A stretch of DNA of 64,000 bases from Pseudomonas fulva 12-X (GCF_000213805.1 NC_015556.1:3859001-3923000), one strand, 5' to 3'; positions 1 to 14,237 are shown, numbered from the stretch's first letter. A program made the numbers and translations. The notes: generated by a model from the letters alone, not told the origin.

Positions 1-1099
1 GCTGGGTGATGCCACCGGCTTCGCCGGATGCCACCTTGGCACGACGGATGTAGTCGAGCAGCGAGGTCTTACCGTGGTCAACGTGACCCATGACGGTCAC
101 CACCGGTGCACGGGAGATCGCCTCGCCTTCGAACTTCAGGGACTCGGCCAGCTGCTCTTCGAGCGCGTTGTCGCTGACCAGCTTGACCTTGTGGCCCAGC
201 TCTTCGGCGACCAGCTGAGCGGTTTCCTGATCCAGCACCTGGTTGATGGTGGCAGGCGAGCCCATCTTGAACATGAACTTGATGACTTCAGCAGCCTTCA
301 CCGACATCTGCTGGGCCAGTTCGCCCACGGTGATGGTCTCGCCGATCGATACTTCACGCACCACCGGGCCGGCCGGAGCCTGGAAGCCATGCTGGTTGCG
401 CTTCTTGAGCTTGGACTTGCCACGGCCACCGCGACGGAAACCATCGCTTTCCTCGTCGATGGTACGCGGCGCGACACGCGGAGCAGGCGCCTTTTCCTTG
501 ACGGTCGGGCGGTGCTGAGTGGTCTTGCGCTCGCCGCCACGGCGATCGGCGTCGTCGCTGCGGCTCTTGTCCAGGCGACGCGGCTCTTCCTTCTTGCGCT
601 CTTCGACAACCGGAGCGACGGGCTCGTCGACCACAGCCGGGGCCGCAGCCACTTGCTCGGAGCGCTCAGCCGGCGCTGCAGCCGCCTGACGCTTGGCCTC
701 TTCTTCGGCCTGGCGCTTGGCTTCTTCCTCGGCCTTCAGGCGAGCAGCTTCCGCCGCAGCACGCTGCTCTTCGAGCTCGCGCTGTTTCTCGGCTTCGATC
801 TCTTCGTTGCTGCGCTTGACGAAGGTCTTCTTCTTGCGCACTTCAACGCTGATGGTCTTGCTACCAGCGACCTTGAGGGTGCTGGTGGTCTTGCGCTGCA
901 AGGTAATCTTGCGCGGTTCCTCGGCTTTCTTGTCGCCGTGGCTGCTCTTCAGGTGAGCAAGCAGGGCCTGCTTTTCGTTATCGGTGACAACTTGCTCGGC
1001 ACTGCTGTGCGGCAAACCCGCCTCTCGCATCTGCTGCAGCAGGCGCTCTACCGGTGTGTCGACCACTTGGGCCAGTTCTTTCACCGTGACTTGCGTCAT
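1..1099 (-). CDS. infB: Translation initiation factor IF-2, N-terminal part (runs off the window)
   Basis: IF-2 is the GTPase that brings initiator tRNA to the 30S subunit. About 366 N-terminal codons are present and the rest lies beyond base 1. The product begins [20 protein letters not shown], the small IF2_N domain. A long Ala/Glu/Lys/Arg-rich charged linker follows, then a second IF2_N-like stretch ([20 protein letters not shown]). The G domain starts near the cut edge with GHVDHGKTS, the P-loop. The ATG is at 1097-1099 with a GGAGAGAAG-like ribosome site just upstream. The gene follows nusA by 26 bp in the conserved rimP-nusA-infB order, so it is almost certainly co-transcribed with it. 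Confidence 0.97.
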   Translation of the reverse strand, partial: MTQVTVKELAQVVDTPVERLLQQMREAGLPHSSAEQVVTDNEKQALLAHLKSSHGDKKAEEPRKITLQRKTTSTLKVAGSKTISVEVRKKKTFVKRSNEEIEAEKQRELEEQRAAAEAARLKAEEEAKRQAEEEAKRQAAAAPAERSEQVAAAPAVVDEPVAPVVEERKKEEPRRLDKSRSDDADRRGGERKTTQHRPTVKEKAPAPRVAPRTIDEESDGFRRGGRGKSKLKKRNQHGFQAPAGPVVREVSIGETITVGELAQQMSVKAAEVIKFMFKMGSPATINQVLDQETAQLVAEELGHKVKLVSDNALEEQLAESLKFEGEAISRAPVVTVMGHVDHGKTSLLDYIRRAKVASGEAGGITQ

Positions 1100-1125
1100 G
1101 CACTTCTCTCCTCAGGCCGTAAAAC

Positions 1126-2607
1126 TTACTCGAACCAGTGGGCTCGGGCGGCCATGATCAGCTTGCCGGCACGCTCTTCGTCGATGCCGTCGATGTCGAG
1201 CAGGTCGTCGATCGACTGCTCGGCCAGGTCTTCACGGGTAACCACCCCGCGTACTGCCAGTTCCTGCGCCAGGCCTTTGTCCATACCCTCGACTTCGAGG
1301 AGGTCTTCGGCTGGCTGGGCGTCTGCCAGTTTTTCTTCCGTGGCGATAGCCTTGGTCAGCAAACGATCCTTCGCCCGAGAGCGCAGTTCGTTGACGATTT
1401 CTTCGTCGAAACCGTCGATGCTGAGCATCTCTTCCATCGGCACGTAGGCAATCTCTTCCAGGCTGGTGAAGCCTTCTTCAACCAGCACCTGGGCCAGTTC
1501 TTCGTCGACTTCCAGCTCGTCGATGAAGCCCTGCAGGATGTCGCCGGTCTCGGCCTGCTGCTTGGCCTGGATATCCGCCTCGGTCATCACGTTCAGCGTC
1601 CAGCCAGTCAGTTGGCTAGCCAGACGCACGTTCTGACCACCACGACCAATCGCCTGCGCCAGGTTGTCTTCACCTACGGCGATGTCCATGGCATGGGCGT
1701 CCTCATCGACGATGATCGCCGCAACTTCAGCCGGCGACATGGCGTTGATGACGAACTGCGCCGGGTTGTCGTCCCACAGCACGATATCCACACGCTCGCC
1801 AACCAGCTCACCGGAGACTGCCTGTACGCGCGAACCGCGCATGCCGATGCAGGCGCCCTGCGGGTCGATGCGTTTGTCCTTGGAACGCACCGCGATCTTG
1901 GCGCGCGAACCCGGGTCACGGGAGGCGGCCTTGACCTCGATGAGGCCTTCGGCGATTTCCGGCACTTCGATGCGGAACAGCTCGATCAGCATTTCCGGCG
2001 CGGTACGCGACAGGATCAGCTGAGGGCCGCGGTTCTCGGTGCGGATTTCCTTGAGCAATGCACGCAGGCGCACACCAACACGGAAAGTCTCACGCGGGAT
2101 GATGTCTTCGCGGGCCAGCAGGGCCTCGGCGTTGGCACCCAGATCAACGATGACGCTGTCGCGGGTAACCTTCTTGACGGTACCGGCGATGATCTCACCC
2201 AACCGCTCGCGATAGGCTTCGACCACCTGGGCGCGCTCGGCTTCACGAACCTTCTGCACGATGACCTGCTTGGCGGTCTGCGCAGCGATACGACCGAACT
2301 CGATGGATTCGATCTTTTCCTCGAGCACGTCGCCGACCTTGGCATTGGCCTCGACAGCACGCGGCATGTCGGTCGTTACCTGGTGCGCCGGATCTTCGAA
2401 GTTCTCTTCGTCGACCACGGTCCAGCAACGGAAGGTCTCGTAGCTACCACTCTGACGATTGATCGACACACGCAGTTCGACTTCGTCTTCAAAACGTTTC
2501 TTGGTCGCTGTGGCCAGCGCCAACTCGAGCGCCTCGAAAATCACAGCGGCCGGTACGCCCTTTTCATTGGATACCGACTCAACAACCAGCAGTACTTCTT
2601 TGCTCAT
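1126..2607 (-). CDS. nusA: Transcription termination/antitermination factor NusA
   Basis: NusA binds RNA polymerase and nascent RNA and modulates pausing, termination and antitermination. The 493-residue product is full length for a Pseudomonas NusA. It has the N-terminal polymerase-binding domain ([19 protein letters not shown]), an S1 domain ([16 protein letters not shown]), two KH domains (including [18 protein letters not shown] and [18 protein letters not shown]), and two acidic C-terminal repeats. An in-frame start 12 codons upstream is possible, but the MSKEV start matches the family's N terminus. It lies 63 bp after rimP and 26 bp before infB. Confidence 0.97.
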   Translation of the reverse strand: MSKEVLLVVESVSNEKGVPAAVIFEALELALATATKKRFEDEVELRVSINRQSGSYETFRCWTVVDEENFEDPAHQVTTDMPRAVEANAKVGDVLEEKIESIEFGRIAAQTAKQVIVQKVREAERAQVVEAYRERLGEIIAGTVKKVTRDSVIVDLGANAEALLAREDIIPRETFRVGVRLRALLKEIRTENRGPQLILSRTAPEMLIELFRIEVPEIAEGLIEVKAASRDPGSRAKIAVRSKDKRIDPQGACIGMRGSRVQAVSGELVGERVDIVLWDDNPAQFVINAMSPAEVAAIIVDEDAHAMDIAVGEDNLAQAIGRGGQNVRLASQLTGWTLNVMTEADIQAKQQAETGDILQGFIDELEVDEELAQVLVEEGFTSLEEIAYVPMEEMLSIDGFDEEIVNELRSRAKDRLLTKAIATEEKLADAQPAEDLLEVEGMDKGLAQELAVRGVVTREDLAEQSIDDLLDIDGIDEERAGKLIMAARAHWFE

Positions 2608-2670
2608 CGTACGCCTCGCCTTTCGCAATCCATTGGGATCCACACATTCCGATCCCGCAGGATCCGTGTC

Positions 2671-3129
2671 TCAATCAAATCGGGGGATAATGTTGGCCTT
2701 GTCGATCATGTCGATCGGCAAAAGAAACTCGTGGTCATCCACCTGCACCACCACGTCCTCTTCCTCCACACCGCGGAGCAGACCCTGGAAGTTACGGCGC
2801 CCTTCGAACGGCGAGCGCAACTTGATTTTTACCTGCTCGCCGACGTGACTGGCGAACTGAGCCAACGTAAACAGTGGCCGATCCATGCCAGGCGACGACA
2901 CCTCGAGGGTGTATTCGGCACTGATGGGATCCTCGACGTCGAGAACGCCGCTGATCTGCCGGCTGACCTTCTCGCAATCGTCGATAAGAATGCCGTCGGC
3001 ATGATCGATGTAGATACGCAGCAGCGAATGCCGCCCCTGAGACAGGAACTCGATACCCCAGCATTCGTAGCCAAGCGCTTCGACTACCGGGGCCACCAAG
3101 GCCTGCAACTGTTCTAGCTTGCTCGACAC
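2671..3129 (-). CDS. rimP: Ribosome maturation factor RimP, GTG start
   Basis: RimP acts in late 30S subunit assembly. The 152-residue protein begins [20 protein letters not shown] and contains the family signatures [20 protein letters not shown] and [15 protein letters not shown]. It ends in [15 protein letters not shown]. The start is GTG at 3127-3129, chosen because an AGGGG ribosome site sits just upstream and because the longer reading frame runs back through terminator hairpins and the tRNA-Met gene. It is the first protein gene of the rimP-nusA-infB operon. Confidence 0.95.
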   Translation of the reverse strand: MSSKLEQLQALVAPVVEALGYECWGIEFLSQGRHSLLRIYIDHADGILIDDCEKVSRQISGVLDVEDPISAEYTLEVSSPGMDRPLFTLAQFASHVGEQVKIKLRSPFEGRRNFQGLLRGVEEEDVVVQVDDHEFLLPIDMIDKANIIPRFD

Positions 3130-3154
3130 CTGAACCCCTCGCGCATGCTGTGCA

Positions 3155-3181
3155 AATAAAAAATGGGCGAAACGCCCATCT
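3155..3181 (-). terminator. Hairpin with T-run between tRNA-Met and rimP
   Basis: On the minus strand GATGGGCG-TTT-CGCCCAT is followed by TTTTTTATTTG, a good intrinsic terminator shape. It lies 26 bases upstream of rimP, so transcripts from the tRNA region would have to read through it to reach the operon. Confidence 0.75.
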
Positions 3182-3221
3182 ACAAGACCGCCCAGACGGC
3201 GGAAAATCTGTCTGCCAGCTA

Positions 3222-3247
3222 ACAAAAAGCCCCTTGAAAGGGGCTCA
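3222..3247 (-). terminator. Hairpin with T-run after tRNA-Met
   Basis: On the minus strand AGCCCC-TTTC-AAGGGGCT is followed by TTTTTGTT, directly 3' of the tRNA-Met end. It is probably the tRNA transcript terminator and forms a tandem pair with the one at 3155-3181. Confidence 0.75.
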
Positions 3248-3255
3248 TTGACAAC

Positions 3256-3330
<75 letters not shown>

Positions 3331-3390
3331 CTAAAACTGGGAGCGGATTATACGGCTGAAATGCCGTACGGGTCAACCAACCCCCGGATA

Positions 3391-3416
3391 CAGAAAAGCC
3401 CGCATGTAGCGGGCTC
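3391..3416 (-). terminator. Hairpin between tRNA-Leu and tRNA-Met
   Basis: On the minus strand AGCCCGC-TACAT-GCGGGCT is followed by TTTCTGT. It separates the upstream tRNA-Leu from tRNA-Met. It could be a terminator for tRNA-Leu or an RNA-processing signal. Confidence 0.6.
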
Positions 3417-3427
3417 TTCTGTTCAAT

Positions 3428-3513
3428 TGGTACCGAGAAGGGGACTCGAACCCCTACAGCCTATGGCCACTACCACCTCAAGGTAGCGTGTCTACCAATT
3501 CCACCACCTCGGC
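3428..3513 (-). tRNA. leuU: tRNA-Leu(GAG)
   Basis: An 86-base class II tRNA with a long variable arm, ending in encoded CCA. The 5' part is GCCGAGGTGGTGGAATTGG, typical of bacterial tRNA-Leu. The anticodon loop TTGAGGT, flanked by the CTACC/GGTAG stem, gives anticodon GAG. The T-arm GGGGTTCGAGTCCCC is canonical. It lies 10 bp upstream of the secG stop side, as secG-tRNA-Leu-tRNA-Met-rimP, all leftward. Confidence 0.96.
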
Positions 3514-3523
3514 AATTTGACGC

Positions 3524-3910
3524 TTACTTCGTTTCGGGAGCCTGAGGTACGTCTTGCTCTCCCGAAGCTGGCGCTTGCTGTTGCTCAAGCACCGGTACAT
3601 CTTCCGCAGGCTTGCTGCTCTGCGGCGCTTCCATCACCGCCGGATCCGGCAAACCAGCCTGACCCAGTGTATCAGACTTTTGATTAGCAAAATACGCTAA
3701 CCCCAAGCTGGTAATGAAAAAACTGGCGGCAAGTATAGCAGTAACTCGGCTCAGAAAGGTAGTACTTCCTTGGCTACCGAAAACGGTATTGGAAGCACCC
3801 GCACCGAACGAAGCACCTGCATCGGCACCTTTACCCTGCTGCAGCAGAACCAGCACAACTACGCCGATCGCAGCCAGCAGATGAAGAACTACAACGCCTG
3901 TTTCCAGCAT
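3524..3910 (-). CDS. secG: Preprotein translocase subunit SecG
   Basis: SecG is the small inner-membrane partner of the SecYE channel and assists SecA-driven export. The 128-residue protein begins [20 protein letters not shown]. Its first membrane helix is followed by the conserved cytoplasmic loop [15 protein letters not shown] with [15 protein letters not shown], and then a second helix ([17 protein letters not shown]). The C-terminal tail is Pro/Glu/Gln-rich and variable. A longer in-frame start exists, but the MLETG start puts helix 1 at the N terminus as in the family. It lies 4 bp after tpiA. Confidence 0.96.
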   Translation of the reverse strand: MLETGVVVLHLLAAIGVVVLVLLQQGKGADAGASFGAGASNTVFGSQGSTTFLSRVTAILAASFFITSLGLAYFANQKSDTLGQAGLPDPAVMEAPQSSKPAEDVPVLEQQQAPASGEQDVPQAPETK

Positions 3911-3914
3911 ATTC

Positions 3915-4670
3915 TTAGTTTCCTGCAGCGCGACAGATCGCACCGAACTCATCCGCATTCAGAGAGGCTCCACCCACAAGCCCCCCATCGATATCAGGCA
4001 TGCCGAAAAGCTCGGCTGCATTGGCGGCCTTGACGCTGCCGCCATAAAGAATTCTCAAACCACCCGCCACCTGCGGGTCTTTCGCGGCGACTTGCGCACG
4101 AATGGCCGCATGTACGTCCTGCGCCTGCTGAGGCGTCGCCGTCAGTCCGGTACCAATGGCCCAGACCGGCTCATACGCCACAACCGCATTGGCTAGCACC
4201 GCAACACCCAGCGCATCGATCACGCTATCGAGCTGGCCGGCAACCACCTTGAGGGTTTCGCCCGCCTCGCGCTGCTCCAGGGTTTCCCCAACGCACAGCA
4301 AAGGCACCAACCCGGCAACCTGAGCCGCCGCAAACTTGCGTACGACCTGCTCCTCACTATCACCCAGAATCAGACGACGCTCGGAATGACCGATCAGCAC
4401 CAGCTCGCAACCGGCATCGCGCAACTGCTCGCTCGACACCTCTCCGGTCAGCGCACCCTGCCCGGCCTCGACGGCACAATCCTGCGCGCCTACCGACACC
4501 GCAAGATCCTTGAGCCCCTCGACAACCTGGCCGAGGTGAACACTGACAGGAAACACCGCAACCTCGACATCGGCAGGCAGCGCCTGCCGATTCAGACCAT
4601 CGATCAGCTCTGCGACACTGGCGCGGGTACCGTGCATTTTCCAGTTACCAGCAACCATTGAGCGACGCAT
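3915..4670 (-). CDS. tpiA: Triosephosphate isomerase
   Basis: Interconverts dihydroxyacetone phosphate and glyceraldehyde-3-phosphate in glycolysis and gluconeogenesis. The 251-residue protein has the expected length. The catalytic residues are visible: Lys11 in AGNWKMHG, His95 in VLIGHSERR and Glu167 in [11 protein letters not shown]. The phosphate-binding loop is [11 protein letters not shown]. It sits between glmM and secG, as in other pseudomonads. Confidence 0.98.
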   Translation of the reverse strand: MRRSMVAGNWKMHGTRASVAELIDGLNRQALPADVEVAVFPVSVHLGQVVEGLKDLAVSVGAQDCAVEAGQGALTGEVSSEQLRDAGCELVLIGHSERRLILGDSEEQVVRKFAAAQVAGLVPLLCVGETLEQREAGETLKVVAGQLDSVIDALGVAVLANAVVAYEPVWAIGTGLTATPQQAQDVHAAIRAQVAAKDPQVAGGLRILYGGSVKAANAAELFGMPDIDGGLVGGASLNADEFGAICRAAGN

Positions 4671-4735
4671 GCTTTACCTCGTTGGTCAAAGAGGGCGCAG
4701 ATGTTACCCAACCGCTTGTGGACTGGCAAGCCGAA

Positions 4736-6073
4736 TCAAGCACAGACGCGCGAGACAATTTCAGCCAATTCATCGGCATAGGCACGAACCTGGGCTTCGT
4801 CCTCGCCTTCGACCATTACCCGCACCAGTGGCTCGGTGCCGGACTTGCGCAGCAGCACCCGGCCACGGCCGGCCATGCGCTCGGTCACGCTGTCGCTGGC
4901 AGCCTGAACATCCGGATGCTTGAGCGGATCGACGCCGCCGCCGAAACGCACATTGACCAACACTTGCGGACACTTGCGCAGCCCCTGACGGGCCTCGGCC
5001 AGGCTTTGACCGCGGCGACGAATGGCCAGCAGCACCTGCAGCGCCGCAACGATAGCATCGCCGGTCGTCACGTGCTGGAAGCACACCAGGTGGCCCGAAT
5101 TCTCCCCGCCTACCTGCCAGCCTCGCTCGAGCAGCTCGGCGATCACGTAGCGATCGCCGACATTGGCACGCACGAAGGGAATGTCCAGCTCCTTGAGCGC
5201 AAGCTCCAGGCCCAGATTACTCATCAACGTACCGACGACGCCGCCCTGCAGCTTGCCGCGGGCCTGCAGATCGCGGGCGATGATGAACAGCAACTCGTCG
5301 CCATCCACCACGGCACCGGTGTGATCGACCATCAACACCCGATCCGCATCGCCATCGAAGGCGATACCCAGATCGGCGTGGCGTGCCGTCACTTCGGCCT
5401 GCAGGTTTTCGATGTGCGTAGAACCGCAATCGGCATTGATATTCAGACCGTTGGGCTGGGCCGACAATACCGAAACCTCGGCGCCAAGCTCCTGAAATAC
5501 CGCCGGCGCGACTTTGTAGGCTGCACCATGGGCGCAGTCGAGCACGATCTTCAGTCCGGAAAAGCTGGTGCTGGTCGGCACGCTGCTCTTGCAGAATTCG
5601 ATATAACGGCCGGCGGCGTCGTTGATCCGCGATACCTTGCCGAGCTGCTCGGACTCGACCACGGTCATCGGCGCATCGAGCAGCTCTTCGATCATCAGCT
5701 CGACTTCATCCGGCAGCTTGGTGCCCTGCCCGGAGAAGAACTTGATGCCGTTGTCGTGGTGCGGATTGTGCGATGCACTGATGACGATACCGGCTTCGGC
5801 GTGGAACGTACGCGTCAGGTAGGCGATCGCCGGTGTCGGCATCGGCCCCAGCAGCATCACATCAGCACCAGCGGCGGATAGCCCCGCCTCAAGCGCCGAC
5901 TCGAACATATAGCCGGAAATACGTGTGTCCTTGCCGATCAGAATGCGGCACTTACCCTGCTTGCGGAACGCCATACCGGCGGCCCAGCCCAGCTTGAGCA
6001 TGAAATCAGGAGTGATGGGATATTGCCCGACGCGCCCACGGATACCGTCGGTGCCAAAATACTTACGACTCAA
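4736..6073 (-). CDS. glmM: Phosphoglucosamine mutase
   Basis: Converts glucosamine-6-phosphate to glucosamine-1-phosphate, feeding UDP-GlcNAc for peptidoglycan and LPS. The 445-residue product begins [13 protein letters not shown]. It has the phosphoserine loop [12 protein letters not shown] with the active serine at about residue 101, and the metal-binding loop FDGDADR. The sugar-binding motif is GGENSGH, and the C-terminal phosphate loop is [15 protein letters not shown]. It follows folP by 19 bp. Confidence 0.98.
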   Translation of the reverse strand: MSRKYFGTDGIRGRVGQYPITPDFMLKLGWAAGMAFRKQGKCRILIGKDTRISGYMFESALEAGLSAAGADVMLLGPMPTPAIAYLTRTFHAEAGIVISASHNPHHDNGIKFFSGQGTKLPDEVELMIEELLDAPMTVVESEQLGKVSRINDAAGRYIEFCKSSVPTSTSFSGLKIVLDCAHGAAYKVAPAVFQELGAEVSVLSAQPNGLNINADCGSTHIENLQAEVTARHADLGIAFDGDADRVLMVDHTGAVVDGDELLFIIARDLQARGKLQGGVVGTLMSNLGLELALKELDIPFVRANVGDRYVIAELLERGWQVGGENSGHLVCFQHVTTGDAIVAALQVLLAIRRRGQSLAEARQGLRKCPQVLVNVRFGGGVDPLKHPDVQAASDSVTERMAGRGRVLLRKSGTEPLVRVMVEGEDEAQVRAYADELAEIVSRVCA

Positions 6074-6092
6074 AACGACAACTCCCTTTCTA

Positions 6093-6944
6093 TTACTGCG
6101 CTGCTTCGACCGCAGCGACCATGCGCACTACATCGACGGTTTCAGCTACATCGTGCACCCGCAGGATATGCGCGCCCTTGGCCACCGCCAGGGCCGCCAG
6201 GGCCAGACTGCCATACAGGCGACCATCGACTTCACGCCCCAGCACCGCACCAATCATACTCTTGCGCGAGACGCCGACCAGCAGCGGCAGACCAAATTCC
6301 TGCAACGACGGCATGCGCCGGAACAGGCTGAGATTGTGCCCCAGGGTCTTGGCGAAACCGAAACCAGGGTCGAGCACGATGCGCTGCGCGGGTATACCGG
6401 CCGCCTCACAGACGGCCAGCCGCTCGCGCAGAAAATCGGCGACGGCTTGCAGCACGTCATCGTACTGAGGGCTTTGTTGCATGGTCGTGGGCTCGCCCTG
6501 CATGTGCATCAGGCACACCGGCAAGCCGCTTTCGGCAGCCGCCTGCAGCGCGCCGTCGCGCTGCAGCGAGCGAACATCGTTGATCAACCCGGCACCCAGC
6601 CTGGCCGACTCGCGCATCACCTCGGGCGTGGAGGTATCCACGGAGATGATCACGTCCAGCTCGGCGGCGACTGCCTCCACCATCGGTGCGACCCGTTCCA
6701 GCTCCTCGGCCACCGACACCGGCGCAGCGCCGGGGCGCGTGGACTCGCCGCCGATATCGATCAGTGTCGCGCCGGCGCGCACCATGCCCTCGGCATGCCG
6801 CAGCGCCGCATCGCGAAGGGCGAAGCGACCACCGTCGGAAAAGGAATCAGGGGTGACGTTGAGGATACCCATCACTTGCGGATGGTTTAAATCAAGAAAC
6901 CGGCTGCCACAAGACAGCCGGTTGTTTTTTTGCACGAGAGACAT
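6093..6944 (-). CDS. folP: Dihydropteroate synthase
   Basis: Condenses p-aminobenzoate with the pterin diphosphate in folate synthesis and is the sulfonamide target. The 283-residue TIM-barrel protein has the signatures [25 protein letters not shown] and [10 protein letters not shown]. The start at 6944 was chosen because it gives the family N terminus and clears ftsH, whose stop is 10 bp upstream. The fifth to seventh codons read CAA AAA AAC and contain an in-frame A AAA AAC heptamer. A 9-bp GC-rich hairpin follows two bases later (see findings). Confidence 0.96.
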   Translation of the reverse strand: MSLVQKNNRLSCGSRFLDLNHPQVMGILNVTPDSFSDGGRFALRDAALRHAEGMVRAGATLIDIGGESTRPGAAPVSVAEELERVAPMVEAVAAELDVIISVDTSTPEVMRESARLGAGLINDVRSLQRDGALQAAAESGLPVCLMHMQGEPTTMQQSPQYDDVLQAVADFLRERLAVCEAAGIPAQRIVLDPGFGFAKTLGHNLSLFRRMPSLQEFGLPLLVGVSRKSMIGAVLGREVDGRLYGSLALAALAVAKGAHILRVHDVAETVDVVRMVAAVEAAQ

Positions 6945-6954
6945 GAGAAGACTT

Positions 6955-8871
6955 TCAGACCTCGGCAGCAGGGCCGCCGATGGGTTTCTCCGGACGATCC
7001 GCTTCGTCAGGCTTGGCAGAAGGCGTGCCGGCGCCATTGCCGCCGCCCGTCCAGTCCTTCGGTTCGCGCACTGGGCGACCGCTCATGATGTCGTCGATCT
7101 GGTCGATGTCGATGGTCTCGAACTTCATCAGCGCTTCAGCCATGGCATCGAGCTTGTCGCGGTTGTCGGTCAGAATCTGCTTGGCGGTGTTGTAGCAGCT
7201 GTCGATGATCGCGCGCACTTCGGAGTCGATCAGCTTGGCCGTCTCACCCGACACGCTGGCACTGGAGGAGCCACCACCGCCACGCAGGAAGGGCTGGTCC
7301 TCGTCTTCGGCATACAGCAGTGGACCGAGCTTTTCGGAAAGGCCCCACTTGGTGACCATGTTCCGGGCGATTTGGCTGGCACGCATGATGTCGTTGGACG
7401 CACCGGTGGTGACGCCATCGAAGCCCAGAGTCATCTCCTCGGCGATACGGCCACCGTACAGCGAGCAGATCTGGCTGGTCAGCGCACGCTTGCTGAGGCT
7501 GTAACGATCTTCCTCGGGCAGGAACATGGTCACACCCAGCGCGCGACCGCGCGGAATGATGGTGACCTTGTAAACCGGGTCATGCTCGGGCACCAGACGA
7601 CCGACGATGGCGTGGCCCGCCTCGTGATACGCGGTGTTGAGCTTCTCCTTGTCGGACATGACCATGGTCTTGCGCTCGGCGCCCATCATGATCTTGTCTT
7701 TAGCCAGCTCGAACTCCTTCATTTCCACAAGACGCTTGCCGGCGCGGGCAGCGAACAGCGACGCCTCGTTGACCAGGTTGGCCAGGTCGGCACCGGAGAA
7801 GCCAGGCGTACCACGGGCGATGACCGCAGCCTTGACGTCTTCGCCCATGGGGATTTTGCGCATGTGCACGTTGAGAATCTGCTCGCGACCACGGATATCC
7901 GGTAGACCAACCACTACCTGACGATCGAAACGACCCGGACGCAGCAGCGCCTGATCGAGTACATCCGGACGGTTGGTGGCGGCGATGACGATGATGCCGT
8001 CATTCATTTCGAAGCCATCCATCTCCACCAGCAACTGGTTGAGGGTTTGCTCGCGCTCGTCGTGACCACCGCCCATACCGGCGCCACGATGGCGACCGAC
8101 GGCGTCAATCTCGTCAATGAAGATGATGCACGGGGCGTGCTTCTTGGCCTGCTCGAACATGTCGCGCACGCGGGAAGCACCGACACCGACGAACATCTCG
8201 ACGAAGTCGGAACCGGAAATAGTGAAGAACGGTACCTTGGCTTCGCCGGCAACGGCCTTGGCCAGCAGGGTCTTACCGGTACCCGGCGAACCGACCATCA
8301 GCACGCCGCGCGGGATTCGACCACCCAGACGCTGGAACTTGCCCGGGTCACGCAGGAATTCGACCAGCTCGCTGACCTCTTCCTTGGCCTCGTCGCAGCC
8401 GGCGACGTCAGCGAAGGTGGTCTTGACCTGGTCTTCGGAGAGCAGGCGCGCCTTGGATTTGCCGAAGCTCATCGGCCCACCCTTGCCACCGGCACCGCCC
8501 TGCATCTGGCGCATGAAGAACATGAACACGGCGATGATCACCAGGATCGGGAAGCTGGCGACCAGCAACTGAGTCCAGATGCTCTGCTGCTCAGGCTGCT
8601 TGCCAACGATCTCGACGTTGTTGTCCATCAGGTCCTTGATCAGGCCGTTGTCCTGGATCGCCGGGCGCACGGTTTCGAACGAGGAGCCGTCGGAACGCAG
8701 GCCGCTGATGATGTAGCCATCGACGGTGACGCGCTTGACCCCACCGCTCTGCACCTGCTCGATGAATTGCGAGTAGTTGAGCTTGTTGGTCTCACTGGGG
8801 CTGGAGAAGTTGTTCATCACCGTGACGAGGACGGCGGCGATGATCAGCCACAGGATCAGATTCTTTGCCAT
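6955..8871 (-). CDS. ftsH: ATP-dependent zinc metalloprotease FtsH
   Basis: Membrane-anchored AAA+ protease that degrades misassembled membrane proteins and regulators such as sigma-32 and LpxC. The 638-residue product begins [20 protein letters not shown], the first membrane helix. A periplasmic domain and a second helix near residues 105-122 follow. Walker A is GSPGTGKT (194-201), Walker [10 protein letters not shown], the second region of homology RPGRFDRQV, and the zinc motif HEAGH (near residue 417). ATG at 8871 is preferred over the upstream TTG at 8880. It is transcribed leftwards between rlmE and folP. Confidence 0.97.
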   Translation of the reverse strand: MAKNLILWLIIAAVLVTVMNNFSSPSETNKLNYSQFIEQVQSGGVKRVTVDGYIISGLRSDGSSFETVRPAIQDNGLIKDLMDNNVEIVGKQPEQQSIWTQLLVASFPILVIIAVFMFFMRQMQGGAGGKGGPMSFGKSKARLLSEDQVKTTFADVAGCDEAKEEVSELVEFLRDPGKFQRLGGRIPRGVLMVGSPGTGKTLLAKAVAGEAKVPFFTISGSDFVEMFVGVGASRVRDMFEQAKKHAPCIIFIDEIDAVGRHRGAGMGGGHDEREQTLNQLLVEMDGFEMNDGIIVIAATNRPDVLDQALLRPGRFDRQVVVGLPDIRGREQILNVHMRKIPMGEDVKAAVIARGTPGFSGADLANLVNEASLFAARAGKRLVEMKEFELAKDKIMMGAERKTMVMSDKEKLNTAYHEAGHAIVGRLVPEHDPVYKVTIIPRGRALGVTMFLPEEDRYSLSKRALTSQICSLYGGRIAEEMTLGFDGVTTGASNDIMRASQIARNMVTKWGLSEKLGPLLYAEDEDQPFLRGGGGSSSASVSGETAKLIDSEVRAIIDSCYNTAKQILTDNRDKLDAMAEALMKFETIDIDQIDDIMSGRPVREPKDWTGGGNGAGTPSAKPDEADRPEKPIGGPAAEV

Positions 8872-9058
8872 GTCGTTCAATTAGCTACCCTCTGAAGCAG
8901 GCCCCTTGCCGAAGCGTGCTTCGCATGACGACCAGTTATAAACCGATCTAACTTACTACAAACGCCCGCTCGTGGCTGACACCGTCTGTAACCCTTTATG
9001 AGACATCTGCCCATTACGATGCGCGTCTTGGCTTGGACTGACAACCAGGCCATTGGTT

Positions 9059-9691
9059 TTACTCGGCCACCGGCCCCTTGAAGCCTCGGGCCAGCAGATA
9101 CTGCTCGCGGGAGCGGTCACGGGACGACAGGGGCTTGCGCATCTGCACCTTGTCGAACTGACGGCGCACCTCCTTGTGGTATTCGTCGAAACCCTCACCC
9201 TGGAAGATCTTGATCAGGAAATCACCGCCGGGCTTGAGCACCCGACCAGCCAGATCCAGCGCCAGCTCGCACAAATACATGGCGCGCGGCTGATCAGCGG
9301 CCCTCACACCACTCATGTTGGGGGCCATATCGGAAATCACAAGGTCGACGGGCTGATTATCGATAGCTTCGAGAATCCTGGCGAACACGGCATCCTCGGT
9401 GAAATCGCCCTGAATGAAGGTGACGTCCGGAATGCTGTCCATCTCCAGAATGTCGGAGGCGATCAGCCGGCCCTTGTCGCCGATCACCCGGCTGGTGACC
9501 TGCGACCAGCCTCCCGGTGCAGCGCCGAGGTCGACCACAGTCATGCCGGGGCGCAGGATGCGATCTTTCTCCTGTACCTCCAGCAGCTTGTAACTGGCAC
9601 GTGAACGGTAGCCGTCCTTTTGCGCCATTTTGACGTACGGATCGTCGAAATGCTCTTTCAGCCAACGCTGGCTGGTCTTGGAACGGGCCAC
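9059..9691 (-). CDS. rlmE: 23S rRNA (uridine-2552-2'-O)-methyltransferase RlmE (FtsJ/RrmJ)
   Basis: Methylates U2552 in the A loop of 23S rRNA, a late step of 50S assembly. The 210-residue protein has the SAM-binding motif [12 protein letters not shown]. The FtsJ catalytic residues are visible: Lys in [13 protein letters not shown], Asp in LVISDMAPN, and Lys in [13 protein letters not shown]. The rlmE-ftsH pairing is widely conserved and ftsJ is heat-inducible in E. coli. Here it is 187 bp upstream of ftsH and divergent from yhbY. Confidence 0.97.
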   Translation of the reverse strand: MARSKTSQRWLKEHFDDPYVKMAQKDGYRSRASYKLLEVQEKDRILRPGMTVVDLGAAPGGWSQVTSRVIGDKGRLIASDILEMDSIPDVTFIQGDFTEDAVFARILEAIDNQPVDLVISDMAPNMSGVRAADQPRAMYLCELALDLAGRVLKPGGDFLIKIFQGEGFDEYHKEVRRQFDKVQMRKPLSSRDRSREQYLLARGFKGPVAE

Positions 9692-9788
9692 ACAACACCT
9701 CGAGAGAACAGAATGAATAACTGGGCGGGCCTCGGGCGGCTCGGTTAAAATAGCCCGCTTTCCCAGATTAATACGCAGGGTTCAGATT

Positions 9789-10100
9789 ATGCCGCTCACT
9801 CAAGAGCAGAAGAAACAGTTCAAATCTATCGGCCACCACCTGAAACCGGTATTGATCGTCGCCGACAACGGTGTTACCGAAGGCGTAGTGGCCGAACTCG
9901 AACGCGCGCTGAACGACCATGAACTGATCAAGATTCAGGTGCGTGTCGCCGAACGTGACGACCGCCTGGCGGTGATCGAAGAACTGTGCAAGGCCGGTAA
10001 TGCCGAACTGGCGCAGGTCATTGGCAAGATGGCGCTGCTGTATCGCAAGAACCCCAAGGCCAATCGCAACCTGTCCAACATCAGCCGTTATCAGGGCTGA
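9789..10100 (+). CDS. yhbY: Ribosome assembly RNA-binding protein YhbY (CRM domain)
   Basis: A 103-residue single CRM-domain protein that associates with pre-50S particles. It begins MPLTQEQKKQFKSIGHHLKP and has the GxxG-type signature in VLIVADNGVTEGVVAELERA. The C terminus is LYRKNPKANRNLSN. It is divergent from rlmE, with 97 bp between the starts. A TTAAAAT box at 9745-9751 could serve as a -10, but no convincing -35 is seen. The rlmE/yhbY divergent pair matches other gamma-proteobacteria. Confidence 0.95.
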   Translation: MPLTQEQKKQFKSIGHHLKPVLIVADNGVTEGVVAELERALNDHELIKIQVRVAERDDRLAVIEELCKAGNAELAQVIGKMALLYRKNPKANRNLSNISRYQG

Positions 10101-10109
10101 TTCAGGTGC

Positions 10110-10538
10110 TCAGCCGACCTGCGGGTCGGCTGCCCCGCTCTTGCGCGGCACAGGCTGCAACACCAGCAACACGCCGAAGAACGCCAGCAGCAGGTAGCTG
10201 AACAGTTGCCAGCGCAGCGCCTGCGGCCACAGCACCAGCGAAACCAGAAAGGCCAGCGAGACAACCAGCACCGCGAGCAGCAACTGCCCGCTGCGCACTC
10301 GCCACAGCGCCGACACTCCACACTGACGAACCAGCAGCAAGAGCTGCAGCAGCGCTGCACCCAGCGTAATGCCGACCATCTGCGGCACCAGGGTGCGCGC
10401 GACATCTTCGATCAGCAAGGAGGCCAGGCCAACACTGGCAAGACCCGGCAGCACCAGAAAGTGCAGGATCCAGATGCCGCCGACCCAGAGGGTTTGCAGC
10501 AGCATCCAGGCATTGGCTGCGCTGTCACGCGCAGCCAT
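10110..10538 (-). CDS. DUF4149 membrane protein
   Basis: A 142-residue protein of unknown function in the DUF4149 family. After MAARDSAANAWMLLQTLWVG there are about four hydrophobic segments (GIWILHFLVLPGL, LVPQMVGITLGAALLQLLLL, LLLAVLVVSLAFLVSLVLW and LFSYLLLAFFGVLLVL). A longer frame would overlap greA out of frame; the start at 10538 lies 4 bp after the greA stop and gives the family N terminus. It is the last gene of the carA-carB-greA transcription unit and converges on yhbY. Confidence 0.85.
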   Translation of the reverse strand: MAARDSAANAWMLLQTLWVGGIWILHFLVLPGLASVGLASLLIEDVARTLVPQMVGITLGAALLQLLLLVRQCGVSALWRVRSGQLLLAVLVVSLAFLVSLVLWPQALRWQLFSYLLLAFFGVLLVLQPVPRKSGAADPQVG

Positions 10539-10542
10539 GCGG

Positions 10543-11015
10543 TCAGACGTGGCGAACTTCGACAATCTCGTACTCGACCAGGCCACTGGGCGTGTTGACA
10601 CCAACCACGTCACCTTCATTCTTGCCCACCAGGGCTCGAGCGATGGGCGAACCCACGGAAATCTTGCCCTGCTTGATATCGGCTTCGTCCTCGCCAACGA
10701 TCTGGTAGGTCACGCTCTCGTCGGTTTCGACGTTGGCGATTTCCACAGTAGTGCCGAAGATCACCTTGCCGGTATGGGCAATGGTGGTGACGTCGATGAT
10801 CACCGCATTCTGCAGGCGACCTTCGATATCACGCACGCGCGCCTCAACCATGCCCTGCTCCTCGCGGGCGGCATGGTATTCGGCGTTTTCCTTGAGGTCA
10901 CCCAGCTCACGAGCTTCGGCAATCGCCTGACTGAGCGCCGGGCGACGCACCTTGGTCAGGTGCGCCAGCTCTTCTTCCAGGGCGCGAGCGCCCTGGATGG
11001 TCATGGGGTACTTGT

Positions 11016-11019
<4 letters not shown>
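10543..11019 (-). CDS. greA: Transcription elongation factor GreA
   Basis: Rescues backtracked RNA polymerase by stimulating transcript cleavage. The 158-residue product has the N-terminal coiled-coil hairpin ([20 protein letters not shown], with acidic tip [16 protein letters not shown]). The C-terminal FKBP-like domain includes [17 protein letters not shown]. Its ATG overlaps the carB stop codon by four bases, implying translational coupling with carB. Confidence 0.97.

Positions 11020-14237
<3,218 letters not shown>

Noticed and set aside
1138..3117. Long plus-strand open frame antisense to nusA and rimP
   Set aside because: It is a shadow frame of GC-rich coding DNA; nusA and rimP on the minus strand match known families over their full lengths.
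9723..9751. Promoter for yhbY with TTAAAAT
   Set aside because: The -10 is plausible but the sequence 17 bases upstream (GGGCGG) is not a -35, so I do not list it as a feature.
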